Positions 8,281 through 16,902 of a stretch of DNA of 64,000 nucleotides are shown one piece after another. The notes under the pieces are model-generated. The model was not told the origin of the DNA. It made no database searches and was given only the letters and a program-made list of their open reading frames with translations. The stretch is from Caballeronia insecticola (lineage in GTDB: Bacteria; Pseudomonadota; Gammaproteobacteria; Burkholderiales; Burkholderiaceae): NCBI RefSeq assembly GCF_000402035.1, contig NC_021294.1, forward strand, positions 744,001-808,000. Reading direction: 5' to 3'. The translations under genes were made by a program, and so were the position numbers. Numbering within the stretch: the stretch's first letter is position 1; the number at the start of each line of letters is the position of its first letter.

Positions 8281-9495
8281 CTAGAAGTTGTGCCGTATGC
8301 CAAGCGTCACGGACAACTGGCGATCACTGTTCGAGTTCGGCAGATTGGGAATCTGCGCGTAGTTCGCGCTTGCGCCCGTTGCCGGATCGGTGCCGAGACC
8401 CGCACCCACCGCCTTCTGCATGATCGCGACGCCATACAGCGCGGTACGTTTCGATAACGCGTAGTTCGCGCCGAGATTCACCTGATGAAAGCGCGTCGAC
8501 GAGCCGCCATCCACCTTCGCATTGTTATAGATATACGCGAGTCCCAGTTGCAGAAATGGCGTGGCAGCATACGTCAGATTCACCTCGCCGATATCGAAGC
8601 CGACATTGCGTCCATGCGGATTGGCGCTATCGGCGAAATACTGGCTGTGCTCCAGACGGCTATGCGTATAAATCAGCGCGATGGTTGCGGGTCCGATTGC
8701 ATAAGACGCACCGGCGCCATAGGCCTTGAGCGCTTCCGCATTCTGCAACTGACAGTAAAGCGCAGTCGGATTGGAGCAAGCGAAATCGCCGATATAGCCG
8801 TTAGCGCCGCCTAAAGCCGCATCGAGCGGATTGCGCAGATTCAGATAGCCCGCGCTAAGCGACACCGGCAAGCGCGTATAAGCAGCGGCCAATGCATAGC
8901 CGCGCCGCTGCGCGTAGTCGCCTGCAACTCCACCCAGACTATAGGTGCCGCCTAACGAGAAACCATTCCAGTCCGGGCTCGTGTACTTGATCGCGTTATT
9001 GAAGTTGAATGCTTCGTTCAGGTTGTCCACGTCGCCGATATGCGAGCCATACAACGTTGCCCACGAATTGCTCGACACATAAACGCCCAGGAAATCCGAA
9101 TAGGAATCGTATTGACGCCCGAACGACAGCGTGCCGAATTGTTCGTGTGCCAGCCCAAGCCAGGCTTGCCGATTGAACTGCGCCCCACCCTGCACGAAGT
9201 TTCCGCTGCCCGTATAGAAGCTGTTCTCCAGCATAAATTTCGCTTGAAGACCGCCGCCCAAATCCTCCACACCGAGAAAGCCGAAACGCGACGGCACCAG
9301 ATTGCCGCCCGAGAACGCATAGTTGTGCCCTGAACCAACGCTGCCGTCTGCGCTCGTGAACTGCTGATTCGTCGTATAGGTCAGTCCGGCATCGACGGTA
9401 CCGTACAGCGTCACCGATCCTTGTGCCGATGCATTCGCGCACACGGCCAGCGCCCCTGCCGCCACGAGCTTGCGCGAGATCGTATTCGATGTCAT
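8281..9495 (-). CDS. outer-membrane general porin (Burkholderia OmpC-like)
   Basis: 404 residues. A signal peptide (cleaved near ANASAQ, about residues 21-25) is followed by QGSVTLYGTVDAGL, the standard start of 16-strand trimeric porins in Burkholderiales. Alternating beta-strand patterns and a C-terminal Phe (GIRHNF) for BAM recognition are present. It follows the aldehyde dehydrogenase by only 9 bases and appears to be the last gene of the aromatic amine dehydrogenase operon, so it probably admits amine substrates to the periplasm (inference). Confidence 0.9.
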   Translation of the reverse strand: MTSNTISRKLVAAGALAVCANASAQGSVTLYGTVDAGLTYTTNQQFTSADGSVGSGHNYAFSGGNLVPSRFGFLGVEDLGGGLQAKFMLENSFYTGSGNFVQGGAQFNRQAWLGLAHEQFGTLSFGRQYDSYSDFLGVYVSSNSWATLYGSHIGDVDNLNEAFNFNNAIKYTSPDWNGFSLGGTYSLGGVAGDYAQRRGYALAAAYTRLPVSLSAGYLNLRNPLDAALGGANGYIGDFACSNPTALYCQLQNAEALKAYGAGASYAIGPATIALIYTHSRLEHSQYFADSANPHGRNVGFDIGEVNLTYAATPFLQLGLAYIYNNAKVDGGSSTRFHQVNLGANYALSKRTALYGVAIMQKAVGAGLGTDPATGASANYAQIPNLPNSNSDRQLSVTLGIRHNF

Positions 9496-9504
9496 GCGGT
9501 GTCC

Positions 9505-11010
9505 TCACGCGTAGTTGATCAACACCGACTTCGTCTCGGTGTACATGTCGATCACTGCGCGGCCCAGTTCGCGCCCGAAGCCGGATTGCTTGAAGCCGCC
9601 GAACGGCATGGCATTGTCGAGAAGCGAATGGCAATTGACCCATACCGTGCCCGCCTTGATGCGCGGCACGAGCTTGTGCACGGCCGAGAGATCGTTCGAC
9701 CAGATGCTTGCGCCGAGCCCATACGGTGTGTCGTTGGCCTTGGCGACCACGCTGTCGATATCATTGAACGGCATCGCGACGAGCACCGGTCCGAATATTT
9801 CCTCGCGCACCACTTTCATCGAATGATCGGTATCGATGAGCACGGTCGGCTTAACGAAGAAGCCCGCGCCCTCCTTGCGCGCACCGCCTGCGATAGCGCG
9901 AGCGCCCTCGTCGCGGCCCGCTTCGATATAGCTCAGCACGCGATCCATCTGCCGCGCCGAGATGATCGGACCGATCTGCGTCGATGCATCGAGGCCCGGT
10001 CCCATCGGCATAGCCTGCGCGATTGCGGCGACGCGTTCCATCACGCGATCGAAAATCCCGTCGTGCACATAGACGCGCGAGCCCGCCGTGCACACCTGAC
10101 CGGAATTGAAGAAGATCGCATTGGCGACGCCCTCGGCGGCTTTGTCGATATCCACATCCGGCAATACGATGACCGGTGACTTGCCGCCCAGTTCGAGCGA
10201 CATGCGCGTCATGTTGTCGAGGGCTGCGTGTCCGATTGCCTTGCCGGTCGGCGTCGAACCGGTGAAGGCGATCTTGTCGATGCCGGGATGACGAGCGAGC
10301 GCCGCGCCCGCCGTGCGGCCAAGACCCGTGACGATATTGACGACGCCTTTCTCGATGCCGGCTTCTTCGAGCAGCATCGCGAGTCGCAACGCCGAGAGCG
10401 GCGTATCTTCAGCGGGCTTGAGCACGACGGTGCAGCCCGTTGCGAGTGCCGGCGCGAGTTTCCACGACGCCATCAGCAGCGGGAAATTCCACGGAATAAT
10501 TGCACCGACAACGCCCACCGGCTCCTTGCGCGTATAACCGAAGAAGTCGTTCGACGGGCTATAGGGAATCGATGCCTCGGGCGTGCTGCCTTCGATCTTC
10601 GTTGCCCATCCGGCCATGTAGCGAAAGCATTGCGCGGCCATCGAAACATCAAGCCCTTGCGCGACCGTCACGGGCTTGCCGTTATCGAGCGATTCGATTT
10701 CCGCGAGTTCGCGCGCATTCGCTTCGATCAGATCGGCCACGCGCAACAACAGGCGCTCGCGATCGGTCGGCTTCATGCGCGACCATGCCGAGTCGTCGAA
10801 TGCGCGGCGCGCGGCTTGTACCGCGAGGTCCACATCGCGTTCGTCGGCGCTCGGCACGCGCGTGAGCAGTTCGCCATCGGCGGGATTGAGTACGTCGATC
10901 GTGGCGCCGCTCAGGCTCTCCACCCATGCGCCGTCGATCGGCATTCTCTTAGCGGACGCGATGAATGCGCGCGTCGATTCGAGCATCGCGAGATGCTGAT
11001 GATGATTCAT
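9505..11010 (-). CDS. aldehyde dehydrogenase of the aromatic amine operon (phenylacetaldehyde dehydrogenase type)
   Basis: 501 residues with the complete ALDH active site: Asn175 in IPWN, Glu273 in LELGGKS, Cys307 in NSGQVCTAG, and coenzyme loop FTGSTPTG (249-256). It lies 10 bases downstream of the second cytochrome gene and 9 bases upstream of the porin, inside the aau operon. Aromatic amine dehydrogenase produces arylacetaldehydes from phenylethylamine, tyramine or tryptamine, so this enzyme most likely oxidises them to arylacetic acids in the cytoplasm. Specificity for phenylacetaldehyde is inferred from context. Confidence 0.88.
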   Translation of the reverse strand: MNHHQHLAMLESTRAFIASAKRMPIDGAWVESLSGATIDVLNPADGELLTRVPSADERDVDLAVQAARRAFDDSAWSRMKPTDRERLLLRVADLIEANARELAEIESLDNGKPVTVAQGLDVSMAAQCFRYMAGWATKIEGSTPEASIPYSPSNDFFGYTRKEPVGVVGAIIPWNFPLLMASWKLAPALATGCTVVLKPAEDTPLSALRLAMLLEEAGIEKGVVNIVTGLGRTAGAALARHPGIDKIAFTGSTPTGKAIGHAALDNMTRMSLELGGKSPVIVLPDVDIDKAAEGVANAIFFNSGQVCTAGSRVYVHDGIFDRVMERVAAIAQAMPMGPGLDASTQIGPIISARQMDRVLSYIEAGRDEGARAIAGGARKEGAGFFVKPTVLIDTDHSMKVVREEIFGPVLVAMPFNDIDSVVAKANDTPYGLGASIWSNDLSAVHKLVPRIKAGTVWVNCHSLLDNAMPFGGFKQSGFGRELGRAVIDMYTETKSVLINYA

Positions 11011-11020
11011 TCGATGTCTC

Positions 11021-11485
11021 CTAGTAATGTTCCGGGACGGCGTCGATGCCGTTCTCCTGCAATTCTTTGACGAGCTTTAAGCGCGTGCGCGCAACATCGC
11101 TAAGCGCGGGACGACGATGCGCTGCGATCTCTTCCGCCGTATAAGGCTTGAACGATGCAGGCCGTGATTGCTCGTTCATCGTTGCGAGCAACCAGTTCAG
11201 CACGTTGGCCAGATCTGCATCGTTCAAAGCGGAATTGGATGCACCTGGCACGCGCATCACGAATTGACGGCCCTCGGGAAGCGCGACGAAATGACCAAGC
11301 GACTCGCGCAACGCAGGCACCTTGCCGGGAATGCCGGAACCATCGGCGGTATGGCAACCCATGCAATTGAGCACCCAGCCTTGACGCGCACGCGCAGCAT
11401 CGATCTCCTGCGCCTGCGCCTGCATTGCGGCTGCCGTGCAGAGTGCGACGCACGCGGCGACGGCCAGCACCGCGCGCGACTTCAT
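11021..11485 (-). CDS. exported monohaem cytochrome c (second of two in the aau operon)
   Basis: 154 residues. A signal peptide (to about AQAQ, 23-26) precedes a single haem site CMGCH (Cys41, Cys44, His45); the axial Met is probably in FVMRVPG. Long linker-like C-terminus after residue 100. The start at 11485 is supported by an ATGA overlap with the upstream cytochrome gene. A periplasmic electron carrier or docking partner for aromatic amine dehydrogenase is the natural role. With only one CxxCH it is not a MauG-type dihaem enzyme. Confidence 0.82.
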   Translation of the reverse strand: MKSRAVLAVAACVALCTAAAMQAQAQEIDAARARQGWVLNCMGCHTADGSGIPGKVPALRESLGHFVALPEGRQFVMRVPGASNSALNDADLANVLNWLLATMNEQSRPASFKPYTAEEIAAHRRPALSDVARTRLKLVKELQENGIDAVPEHY

Positions 11486-11967
11486 AGCCCGAGGCCCTTC
11501 ACGACCGCATCGCGACGTTGATGTACAGCGGATGCATCGATTGGACCTGCGCGCCATGCCTTGACCTCGGCGGCGTCGAAAGGCTTTGCAGCGCCGTGCT
11601 GTGCATTCAGATCGAAGACGACATAGTTCAGCACGTCGGCGATCTCTTCATCGCTCAAGGCGGCGAAGCTCGGCATCTTGAAGTTATAACTTTTGTCTTT
11701 CACCTTGATCGGCCCGAACATGCCGTAGAGCACGGTGTGTCCCAACTGAGCGCGACCGTCGGACGAACTCGCATATTTTCCGGGATATTCGACGAGCGGC
11801 GGCGCGAGTCCGTCCATGCCTTTTCCGCCTGCTTGATGACAGACGGCGCACTTGCCATCGAACGTCGCTTTGCCGCCGGGATAGTGAACCGCCTGCGCAA
11901 ATGCCGATGATGAAAGAACCAAAGCACCGGCGACGAGCGCGCTTATCAATGAACGTGAGGTTTTCAT
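11482..11967 (-). CDS. exported monohaem cytochrome c (first of two in the aau operon)
   Basis: 161 residues. Signal peptide (about 1-24, ending SSAFAQ), haem site CAVCH (Cys40, Cys43, His44), and a KMPSF segment supplying the axial Met. The start at 11967 overlaps the aauA stop (ATGA). It belongs to the class I cytochrome c group and is likely to take electrons from the tryptophylquinone enzyme, directly or after a cupredoxin. Both neighbours overlap it, so it is translated as part of the operon. Confidence 0.85.
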   Translation of the reverse strand: MKTSRSLISALVAGALVLSSSAFAQAVHYPGGKATFDGKCAVCHQAGGKGMDGLAPPLVEYPGKYASSSDGRAQLGHTVLYGMFGPIKVKDKSYNFKMPSFAALSDEEIADVLNYVVFDLNAQHGAAKPFDAAEVKAWRAGPIDASAVHQRRDAVVKGLGL

Positions 11968-12485
11968 TGCGTGGCGGCTCCAAGCAGGACGGACACCGAG
12001 CAGTGGTAATTCGAATTGCCGTTTGCCATGCACCAGTTGATGTCGTTGTTGAGCGATAGCTTGTAGAGCGGTTTTTCACGCTCGTTTCGATTGCAGAAAC
12101 AGCGGCCGCACGTCGTCTTGCCGCAGCAATCGTTGTACGACACGATGTAGTCGGAGCCATCGTGCGGATTGCGGCAAGTGCCGATCCACGTGATCGGAGA
12201 AGGCGTCGTGCCCGGCGGACAACTGCTCGACGTGCCGCCGCAACAACTGCAAAGCCAGCCGTCGATTGCGCAGTATTTCCAGTAATCGCAGCTCGTCGGG
12301 TCATCGCTTGCCGATGCACCCGGCTTCTTAGGCTCAGTCGCATACGCGGTGCGATCGACCGGCAGCAACGGCACCATCGCCGATCCGACCAGCACCTTGC
12401 CGAGCTTCGCCATTGCGCCGCGACGCGAACTGCGTTGCGCCACGCCGCGCGCCTTGTGTTCAAAGAACGAATCCAGCCATTTCAT
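11964..12485 (-). CDS. aauA: aromatic amine dehydrogenase small subunit (TTQ-bearing)
   Basis: 173 residues. It forms the catalytic light chain of the periplasmic alpha2beta2 enzyme, whose cofactor is built from two of its own Trp residues. From comparison with remembered AADH sequences, the TTQ pair is Trp100 (ITWIGTC) and Trp151 (NDINWCMAN), 51 residues apart as expected, and Asp119 (SYNDCC) is the catalytic base. There are 14 Cys after residue 65. The CSCCGG and CGKTTCGRC clusters match AADH rather than methylamine dehydrogenase, which has 12. The leader has a twin-arginine (SSRRGAMAKLG, 19-29). Start at 12485, with AGGTGA upstream. Confidence 0.92.
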   Translation of the reverse strand: MKWLDSFFEHKARGVAQRSSRRGAMAKLGKVLVGSAMVPLLPVDRTAYATEPKKPGASASDDPTSCDYWKYCAIDGWLCSCCGGTSSSCPPGTTPSPITWIGTCRNPHDGSDYIVSYNDCCGKTTCGRCFCNRNEREKPLYKLSLNNDINWCMANGNSNYHCSVSVLLGAATQ

Positions 12486-12525
12486 GGACGCTCACCTGTA
12501 GTAATGGAATGATGAAATGGCGCTT

Positions 12526-13170
12526 TCAGGCGTGCTGCCCGACTTGCCCTGCGTGATCGTGATGCGCATGGTCGTCATGCTTGCCGTGCACGAATTCCTG
12601 CAACGAAGCCACGCCGCGCTCTTTGGCTTCGAAAAGGCTTTCCAGATGCTCGCGCGTATTCACGAGACCCTTTGCGCGCACCTTGCCTTCTTCGTCGAGC
12701 AACACGGCGTAGGGCAACTTGCCGATCTGATAGGAAAGGCCGAGCTCTTGCGACAAGACATACGGATACTTGGCGAGCCCCGTCTTGCGATAGAACGCAG
12801 CATGCTCGTCGATATCGCCATCGCTTGCGAGCACGATGTCGGTGGCTGCTTCGCGCGCCTGAATCGACGGAAGCAGAGGCAGCAGCTTCTTGCACACGGG
12901 GCAAGTCGGCGAGAGGAAAAAGACCAGCGTATTGCGCTTGACCGGCGACAAGCCGCCGATCTTCACCGCGCGGCCGGCGATATCGGCGAGTTCGAATACC
13001 GGAGCAACGGCGCCGACTGCCGGACCTTTGTCGATCATCAGCGCGCCGGCGGGCATCATGCGTTCATACAGAATGCCGACCTGGCGAACGAGTGCAAGAC
13101 AGATCGCGCCGAGCGCGAGCAAGGCGGCCCACGACAGTGCGGCCGAAATCATCAGGGCGGTTTGCATCAT
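12526..13170 (-). CDS. aauD: amine dehydrogenase accessory protein, thioredoxin-like (MauD/AauD)
   Basis: 214 residues. One N-terminal membrane anchor (about 8-30), then a periplasmic thioredoxin fold with active site CPVC (Cys90, Cys93). MauD-type proteins help form the many disulfides of the TTQ subunit. The C-terminus is His/Asp-rich (HGKHDDHAHHDHAG), perhaps a metal-binding tail. I take the ATG at 13170 because it overlaps the aauE stop (ATGA); frames further upstream run antisense to real coding sequence. The gene lies 40 bases upstream of aauA. Confidence 0.88.
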   Translation of the reverse strand: MMQTALMISAALSWAALLALGAICLALVRQVGILYERMMPAGALMIDKGPAVGAVAPVFELADIAGRAVKIGGLSPVKRNTLVFFLSPTCPVCKKLLPLLPSIQAREAATDIVLASDGDIDEHAAFYRKTGLAKYPYVLSQELGLSYQIGKLPYAVLLDEEGKVRAKGLVNTREHLESLFEAKERGVASLQEFVHGKHDDHAHHDHAGQVGQHA

Positions 13171-13727
13171 GAATTCCTCAGAGAATCGAGCTTGGGAAGA
13201 TTGGCGAGCAGCAGGTCGAGCGTGAACCACGCAGCGACTGCGAAGAGCGTGCATGCGCAGGCGCTCAGATAGTCGAACCACACGAGGGCACGGCCCGCTT
13301 CGGGAAAGACCGCGCAAGCGGCCAGTATCGCGAGCGAGTACGCCCGTGCGACATGCCACCATCCGATGGCGCGCGGCGTGCGTTCCGACGTTTGCGACGC
13401 GGCGATAAAGCCCGAGCATCCGCAGTCGATATCGGTATTGCCGCGCAGTATGTTGATCGTGAGCGCCAAGGCGAAGAGCGTGAAAAGCGCGCCCAGCACG
13501 ACAGCACTCGGCACACGCGTGTCGGCGAACAACAGCCCGAGTGCACCCGCGGTTTCCAGCAGCGGCAACATGTACGACAGCGGCTTCAGCGCAAACGCGG
13601 GCAACAATGCGAACGCTTCGAGCGACGCACGAAAGCGCGCAGGGTCACGCCATTTCGGCACCGCGCCTGCAAGCGCGACGATCGCCGTGGACGCAATGCA
13701 CACCATGAGCAAGACGGGATCGATCAT
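13167..13727 (-). CDS. aauE: amine dehydrogenase accessory membrane protein (MauE/AauE)
   Basis: 186 residues with about five hydrophobic helices, in the DoxX/MauE-like group. It contains a Cys pair in DIDCGCSG (about 98-105), suited to thiol transfer across the membrane towards MauD. MauE is required with MauD for assembly of the TTQ subunit. It is 9 bases downstream of aauB and overlaps aauD by four bases, giving the order aauB-aauE-aauD-aauA known from the aromatic amine dehydrogenase locus of Alcaligenes faecalis. Confidence 0.88.
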   Translation of the reverse strand: MIDPVLLMVCIASTAIVALAGAVPKWRDPARFRASLEAFALLPAFALKPLSYMLPLLETAGALGLLFADTRVPSAVVLGALFTLFALALTINILRGNTDIDCGCSGFIAASQTSERTPRAIGWWHVARAYSLAILAACAVFPEAGRALVWFDYLSACACTLFAVAAWFTLDLLLANLPKLDSLRNS

Positions 13728-13736
13728 CGCGTTACC

Positions 13737-14894
13737 TCAAGGGTTGAGCAGCAACGTCGACGTCGAGCCGAGCTGCTTTTCGACATGCTGGCGCTTGCCT
13801 GTGGCTGCATCCAGAACCACGAGATCGGATGTCGGCGTAAGGCCATAGAACAGCGGCTTGTCGTCGGTACTCACCTGAATGGCGAGCAACGGATCGATCT
13901 TTTGCTTCGCGAGTTCCCAGCGTGCCACGCGCTTTTTGCTCTCGGTGTCGTAGATCCAGATCTCCGTGCCCGGCTCTTTATGCGAGCCGTCCACGCCCTT
14001 ATGCATCGCCACATAAAGGCGATGACCGGCGGCATGGAACGCAGTCTGCTGAAGACCGCCGGGACGCCAGCCTGCCTTGCGTTCCTGATCGCTCAGCAAC
14101 GACCATGGCGTGCCGAACGTGGGCGTGTCGCCGGAAAAGTCCGCCGTGCGCACGCGGCCGTTGAAGGTCGTGAACACATATCTGTTTGCGTCGCGGACGG
14201 CATTGACGAAGGCAGGATCTTTCTCCACATCGATAAACGCCTCTGACAGCTTGCGGCTCGCTTCCTTGCCGGTCGCGTCGAGCTTGACGGTCAGCGCCTT
14301 GCCGCTCTCGCAGAGTGCGGTGAAGCGATCGTTGCCGGTGGGATAAGCGAGCACGCAACCATCTGTATCGATCTCGCCTACGACCTTCTTTGTCGCCGTA
14401 TCGATTACCGTGACCGAAGTCGATGGCGTGATATTCGATACGAATAGGCGGCTGCCGTCGTCCGACAAAGTCGTGTTGTATGGCGTAGGCACGGCCTGAG
14501 CGTGCTTGGCCGGAATCACGATTTCACCGGTCACATCGAGCGTCGTGTTGTCGATGATCTCGACGACATCGGTACGTGCGCCATGCCCGCCGCGCGCGAA
14601 GTACGTCGTCGCGACATAGCTCGTCTTGTGATCGGGCGAGATCGCAAAGCCCGGCGCAAAACCGCCGTCGATTTCGCCGACGAAGCGTTTCGAATCGCCG
14701 TCGAATACGTGTACACGCGCGTCGGTCATGCTCGCGAACGAAACGTCAGCGACATAGACGCGATGCGGGTTATACGGCGGGACCTTTGCCACGGTCAGCT
14801 CTTCCGGCTTTTCGGCCGCACCCGCATGCGGCTGACACGCAAGCAGTCCATAGAATAAGGCCCCTGTCGCGGCGGCCAGCCGTCTGTGCTTCAT
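13737..14894 (-). CDS. aauB: aromatic amine dehydrogenase large subunit (beta-propeller)
   Basis: 385 residues. Signal peptide (about 1-26, ending AGAA), then a seven-bladed propeller with repeated VxVIDTxTxKVVGEI-type strands, for example STSVTVIDTATKKVVGEIDT. It forms the structural heavy chain of the periplasmic TTQ enzyme, which deaminates arylethylamines to aldehydes. It is the first gene of the operon, with GAGGAGGAG directly upstream of the ATG at 14894. The next upstream gene, an AraC regulator, ends 237 bases away, and the operon promoter should lie in that gap. Confidence 0.92.
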   Translation of the reverse strand: MKHRRLAAATGALFYGLLACQPHAGAAEKPEELTVAKVPPYNPHRVYVADVSFASMTDARVHVFDGDSKRFVGEIDGGFAPGFAISPDHKTSYVATTYFARGGHGARTDVVEIIDNTTLDVTGEIVIPAKHAQAVPTPYNTTLSDDGSRLFVSNITPSTSVTVIDTATKKVVGEIDTDGCVLAYPTGNDRFTALCESGKALTVKLDATGKEASRKLSEAFIDVEKDPAFVNAVRDANRYVFTTFNGRVRTADFSGDTPTFGTPWSLLSDQERKAGWRPGGLQQTAFHAAGHRLYVAMHKGVDGSHKEPGTEIWIYDTESKKRVARWELAKQKIDPLLAIQVSTDDKPLFYGLTPTSDLVVLDAATGKRQHVEKQLGSTSTLLLNP

Positions 14895-15087
14895 CTGTGC
14901 TCCTCCTCGTTTATCGTCGAAACGACTCTAAAGAGATCAATAAAAAAGAGCACTTCGGAAGCGGCAGCGCGTGCGTGCCGAAATGGAGCATTCGAAAGCG
15001 AGCCGACAGAGACGCGCTTAGCACGCGTTCGAGTCCCTTAGAGGGCGCTTGAATCGGGGAATTGGGAGGCGCAGCCGTACAACGCCG

Positions 15088-15137
15088 CGCTAAAGGCGGC
15101 TAGCGATTCCTCAGGCGAGGAATGCCTGCGTTTAGCG
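15088..15137. terminator. long imperfect hairpin at the 3' end of the AraC gene
   Basis: ATTCCTC (15106-15112) pairs with GAGGAAT (15117-15123), and an outer CGCTAAA (15088-15094) pairs with TTTAGCG (15131-15137), which overlaps the AraC stop codon. There is no T-run, so it may be a weak terminator or an RNA-stabilising structure between the regulator and the aau operon. Confidence 0.4.
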
Positions 15138-16073
15138 GGCGCGCTGTGTCTGAGAGGGAAGTTCGCCGAAAAGGCTTTTGTAATCGCTTGCGAAGTGACC
15201 GAGATTGCTAAAGCCCCAGCGCATGGCTGCTTCGCGAACCGGTACTTCGCTTTGCGGCGTGGCGGTCAACAGCCGTCGGACTTGCGCAAGACGAATCGCG
15301 CGAAGGTAACTCAGCGGATTCATCTGCGTGACCGACTGAAAGCTGTTTTGAACGGTCCGGCGACTGACGCGCAAGCGCTCGCACAAGTCGAGAATCGATA
15401 CCGGTTGCTCGGGACGTGCGAGCACGAGATCGTGGGCGCGCCGCACGATATCCGACCTGCAAGCGTAGGTAAGTCGGTCCTCGCGGCTCGGAACGTGGAA
15501 GGTCAGCAATTCCAGAATGCTATCGGTGACGGCGTTCGCGAAGTTTTGCGGACCATCAGACGATGAGAAAGCGTGTGGATCGGCGAGCACCGCTTCGACC
15601 GTCGTGACGATACGCCTGCCCGCGCGTGCACCCGCGGCGCCGGGAATGCTCAGCACATGCTGACCCAGAAGTTCGTGCTTGATATCGACACCCGCAGCGT
15701 CCGCCGCCGCCTCGAGCTTGTCCGACTCGATCGCGATGCCGAGCAGCGACATATTTGCCGGCGAATGCAGCAAAAATTCCCGTGCGCCAGGCGCGGCGAC
15801 CATTCCATTTCCGTCGACCTTGACGCCCTGAAACGAAAATGGTGCGCCGCCGCCGAGAACGAGCCCGAACGTGACATACCCTGCCGGCAACTGCCCGCGC
15901 TGAACCACACGAACGTTCGCTGTTTCCTGAAACACTTGCACGCCCGCCATCGAAACCTGTTTCACCGCGCTGCGGAATGCGCCTTCGCCGATTTGATCGT
16001 AGCGCTGTTCCCAACCCGCCAGCGCATGCGCGTGCCGGTCGGCGTCCTCGAAGATTTCGTAGCTGGCGTACAT
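15132..16073 (-). CDS. AraC-family regulator, likely activator of the aau operon
   Basis: 313 residues. The C-terminal AraC/XylS DNA-binding region (about 205-313) shows both helix-turn-helix parts, including LRVSRRTVQNSFQSVTQMNP. The N-terminal domain (about 1-180) is the cupin-poor type seen in EutR/FeaR-like regulators. The ATG at 16073 is preceded by AGGAGGAGGGC, whereas the longer frame has no such site. It is upstream of, and co-directional with, aauB, so control of amine dehydrogenase in response to amines or aldehydes is likely (inference). Confidence 0.85.
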   Translation of the reverse strand: MYASYEIFEDADRHAHALAGWEQRYDQIGEGAFRSAVKQVSMAGVQVFQETANVRVVQRGQLPAGYVTFGLVLGGGAPFSFQGVKVDGNGMVAAPGAREFLLHSPANMSLLGIAIESDKLEAAADAAGVDIKHELLGQHVLSIPGAAGARAGRRIVTTVEAVLADPHAFSSSDGPQNFANAVTDSILELLTFHVPSREDRLTYACRSDIVRRAHDLVLARPEQPVSILDLCERLRVSRRTVQNSFQSVTQMNPLSYLRAIRLAQVRRLLTATPQSEVPVREAAMRWGFSNLGHFASDYKSLFGELPSQTQRAR

Positions 16074-16090
16074 GCCCTCCTCCTGATTTC

Positions 16091-16141
16091 GCGTCGCAAG
16101 CCAAGCGACGCATTTATAGATTTTAGTTTTTTTGACGTCAA
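16091..16141. promoter_or_regulatory. inverted repeat and palindrome upstream of the AraC gene
   Basis: GCGTCGC (16091-16097) and GCGACGC (16105-16111) form a 7-bp dyad immediately upstream of the AraC ribosome-binding site, and TTGACGTCAA (16132-16141) is a perfect 10-bp palindrome in an AT-rich stretch. Either could be an operator in the region shared with the divergent flavin reductase gene. Confidence 0.4.
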
Positions 16142-16362
16142 GCCCCTTAATTCTTCTTGTCTGAAGGTTAAGACGCAATTCTAGGAATGCACGATTGAAA
16201 AATGCATGACGGCATGCGTAGGCGCACAAAAGCGCCCGTATTAGTGCGCTTGGCAACGTTTGGGAAAATCGGGAACTCCTGCCGTTTTCATATGTGCGGG
16301 CCAGCGCTTACGCTCGAATCACGTTTTGATATACAGCATGAAACAATCTGGAAAACAAAATC

Positions 16363-16902
16363 ATGTGTGCCGAGCCCAGCCGCGTAGAAGGCGGTGACGT
16401 CGAAATCGTACGCAAGCAGTTTCGTCAGGCCATGGCGCATCTCGGCGCGGCAGTGAATGTCATTACCACAGCCGGGTCACATGGCACATGCGGCATCACG
16501 GCAAGCGCCGTGTGCTCCGTTACCGACCGGCCGCCGACCTTGCTCGTGTGCATCAATCGTTCGAGCGCGATGCATTCGGCGTTCGTCGGCAACCGTGACG
16601 TGTGTGTGAATGTGCTGCCCGGTCACTACGAAGACATTGCCCGGCACTTCGCCGGCCTCACGCAATTGTCGATGGAAGAGCGTTTTTCGCTGCCCGTATG
16701 GGAAGCAGGCGCGAATGGCGTCCCCGTTTTGCGCGATGCGCTCGCGAGCCTTCAAGGAAATATCGTCGAAGCAAAGGAAGTCGGATCGCATTCGGTGATG
16801 TTCGTCGAAGCGACGGCTATCCGCGTGCGCGGCGACGGCGACGGCCTGATCTATTTCGATCGCAACTTTCATCGGGTGCCGCGCGTATGCGCTACGCGGT
16901 AA
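16363..16902 (+). CDS. flavin reductase-like protein (HpaC-type)
   Basis: 179 residues of the short-chain flavin reductase family, which supplies reduced FMN/FAD to two-component monooxygenases. Marks are FRQAMAHLGAAVNVITT (20-36), the flavin-contact run GITASAVCSVTDRPPTLLVCIN, and the late GDGLIYFDRNFHRV. It resembles HpaC, the partner of 4-hydroxyphenylacetate 3-monooxygenase, but no oxygenase subunit is in this window. It is divergent from the AraC gene of the aau operon, which suggests a link to hydroxyphenylacetate made from tyramine (inference). Only a weak GGAAAA ribosome site precedes the ATG. Confidence 0.78.
   Translation: MCAEPSRVEGGDVEIVRKQFRQAMAHLGAAVNVITTAGSHGTCGITASAVCSVTDRPPTLLVCINRSSAMHSAFVGNRDVCVNVLPGHYEDIARHFAGLTQLSMEERFSLPVWEAGANGVPVLRDALASLQGNIVEAKEVGSHSVMFVEATAIRVRGDGDGLIYFDRNFHRVPRVCATR

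Noticed and set aside
11021..11967. The two cytochrome genes as a MauG-like TTQ maturase
   Set aside because: Each product has a single CxxCH and is far smaller than dihaem MauG.
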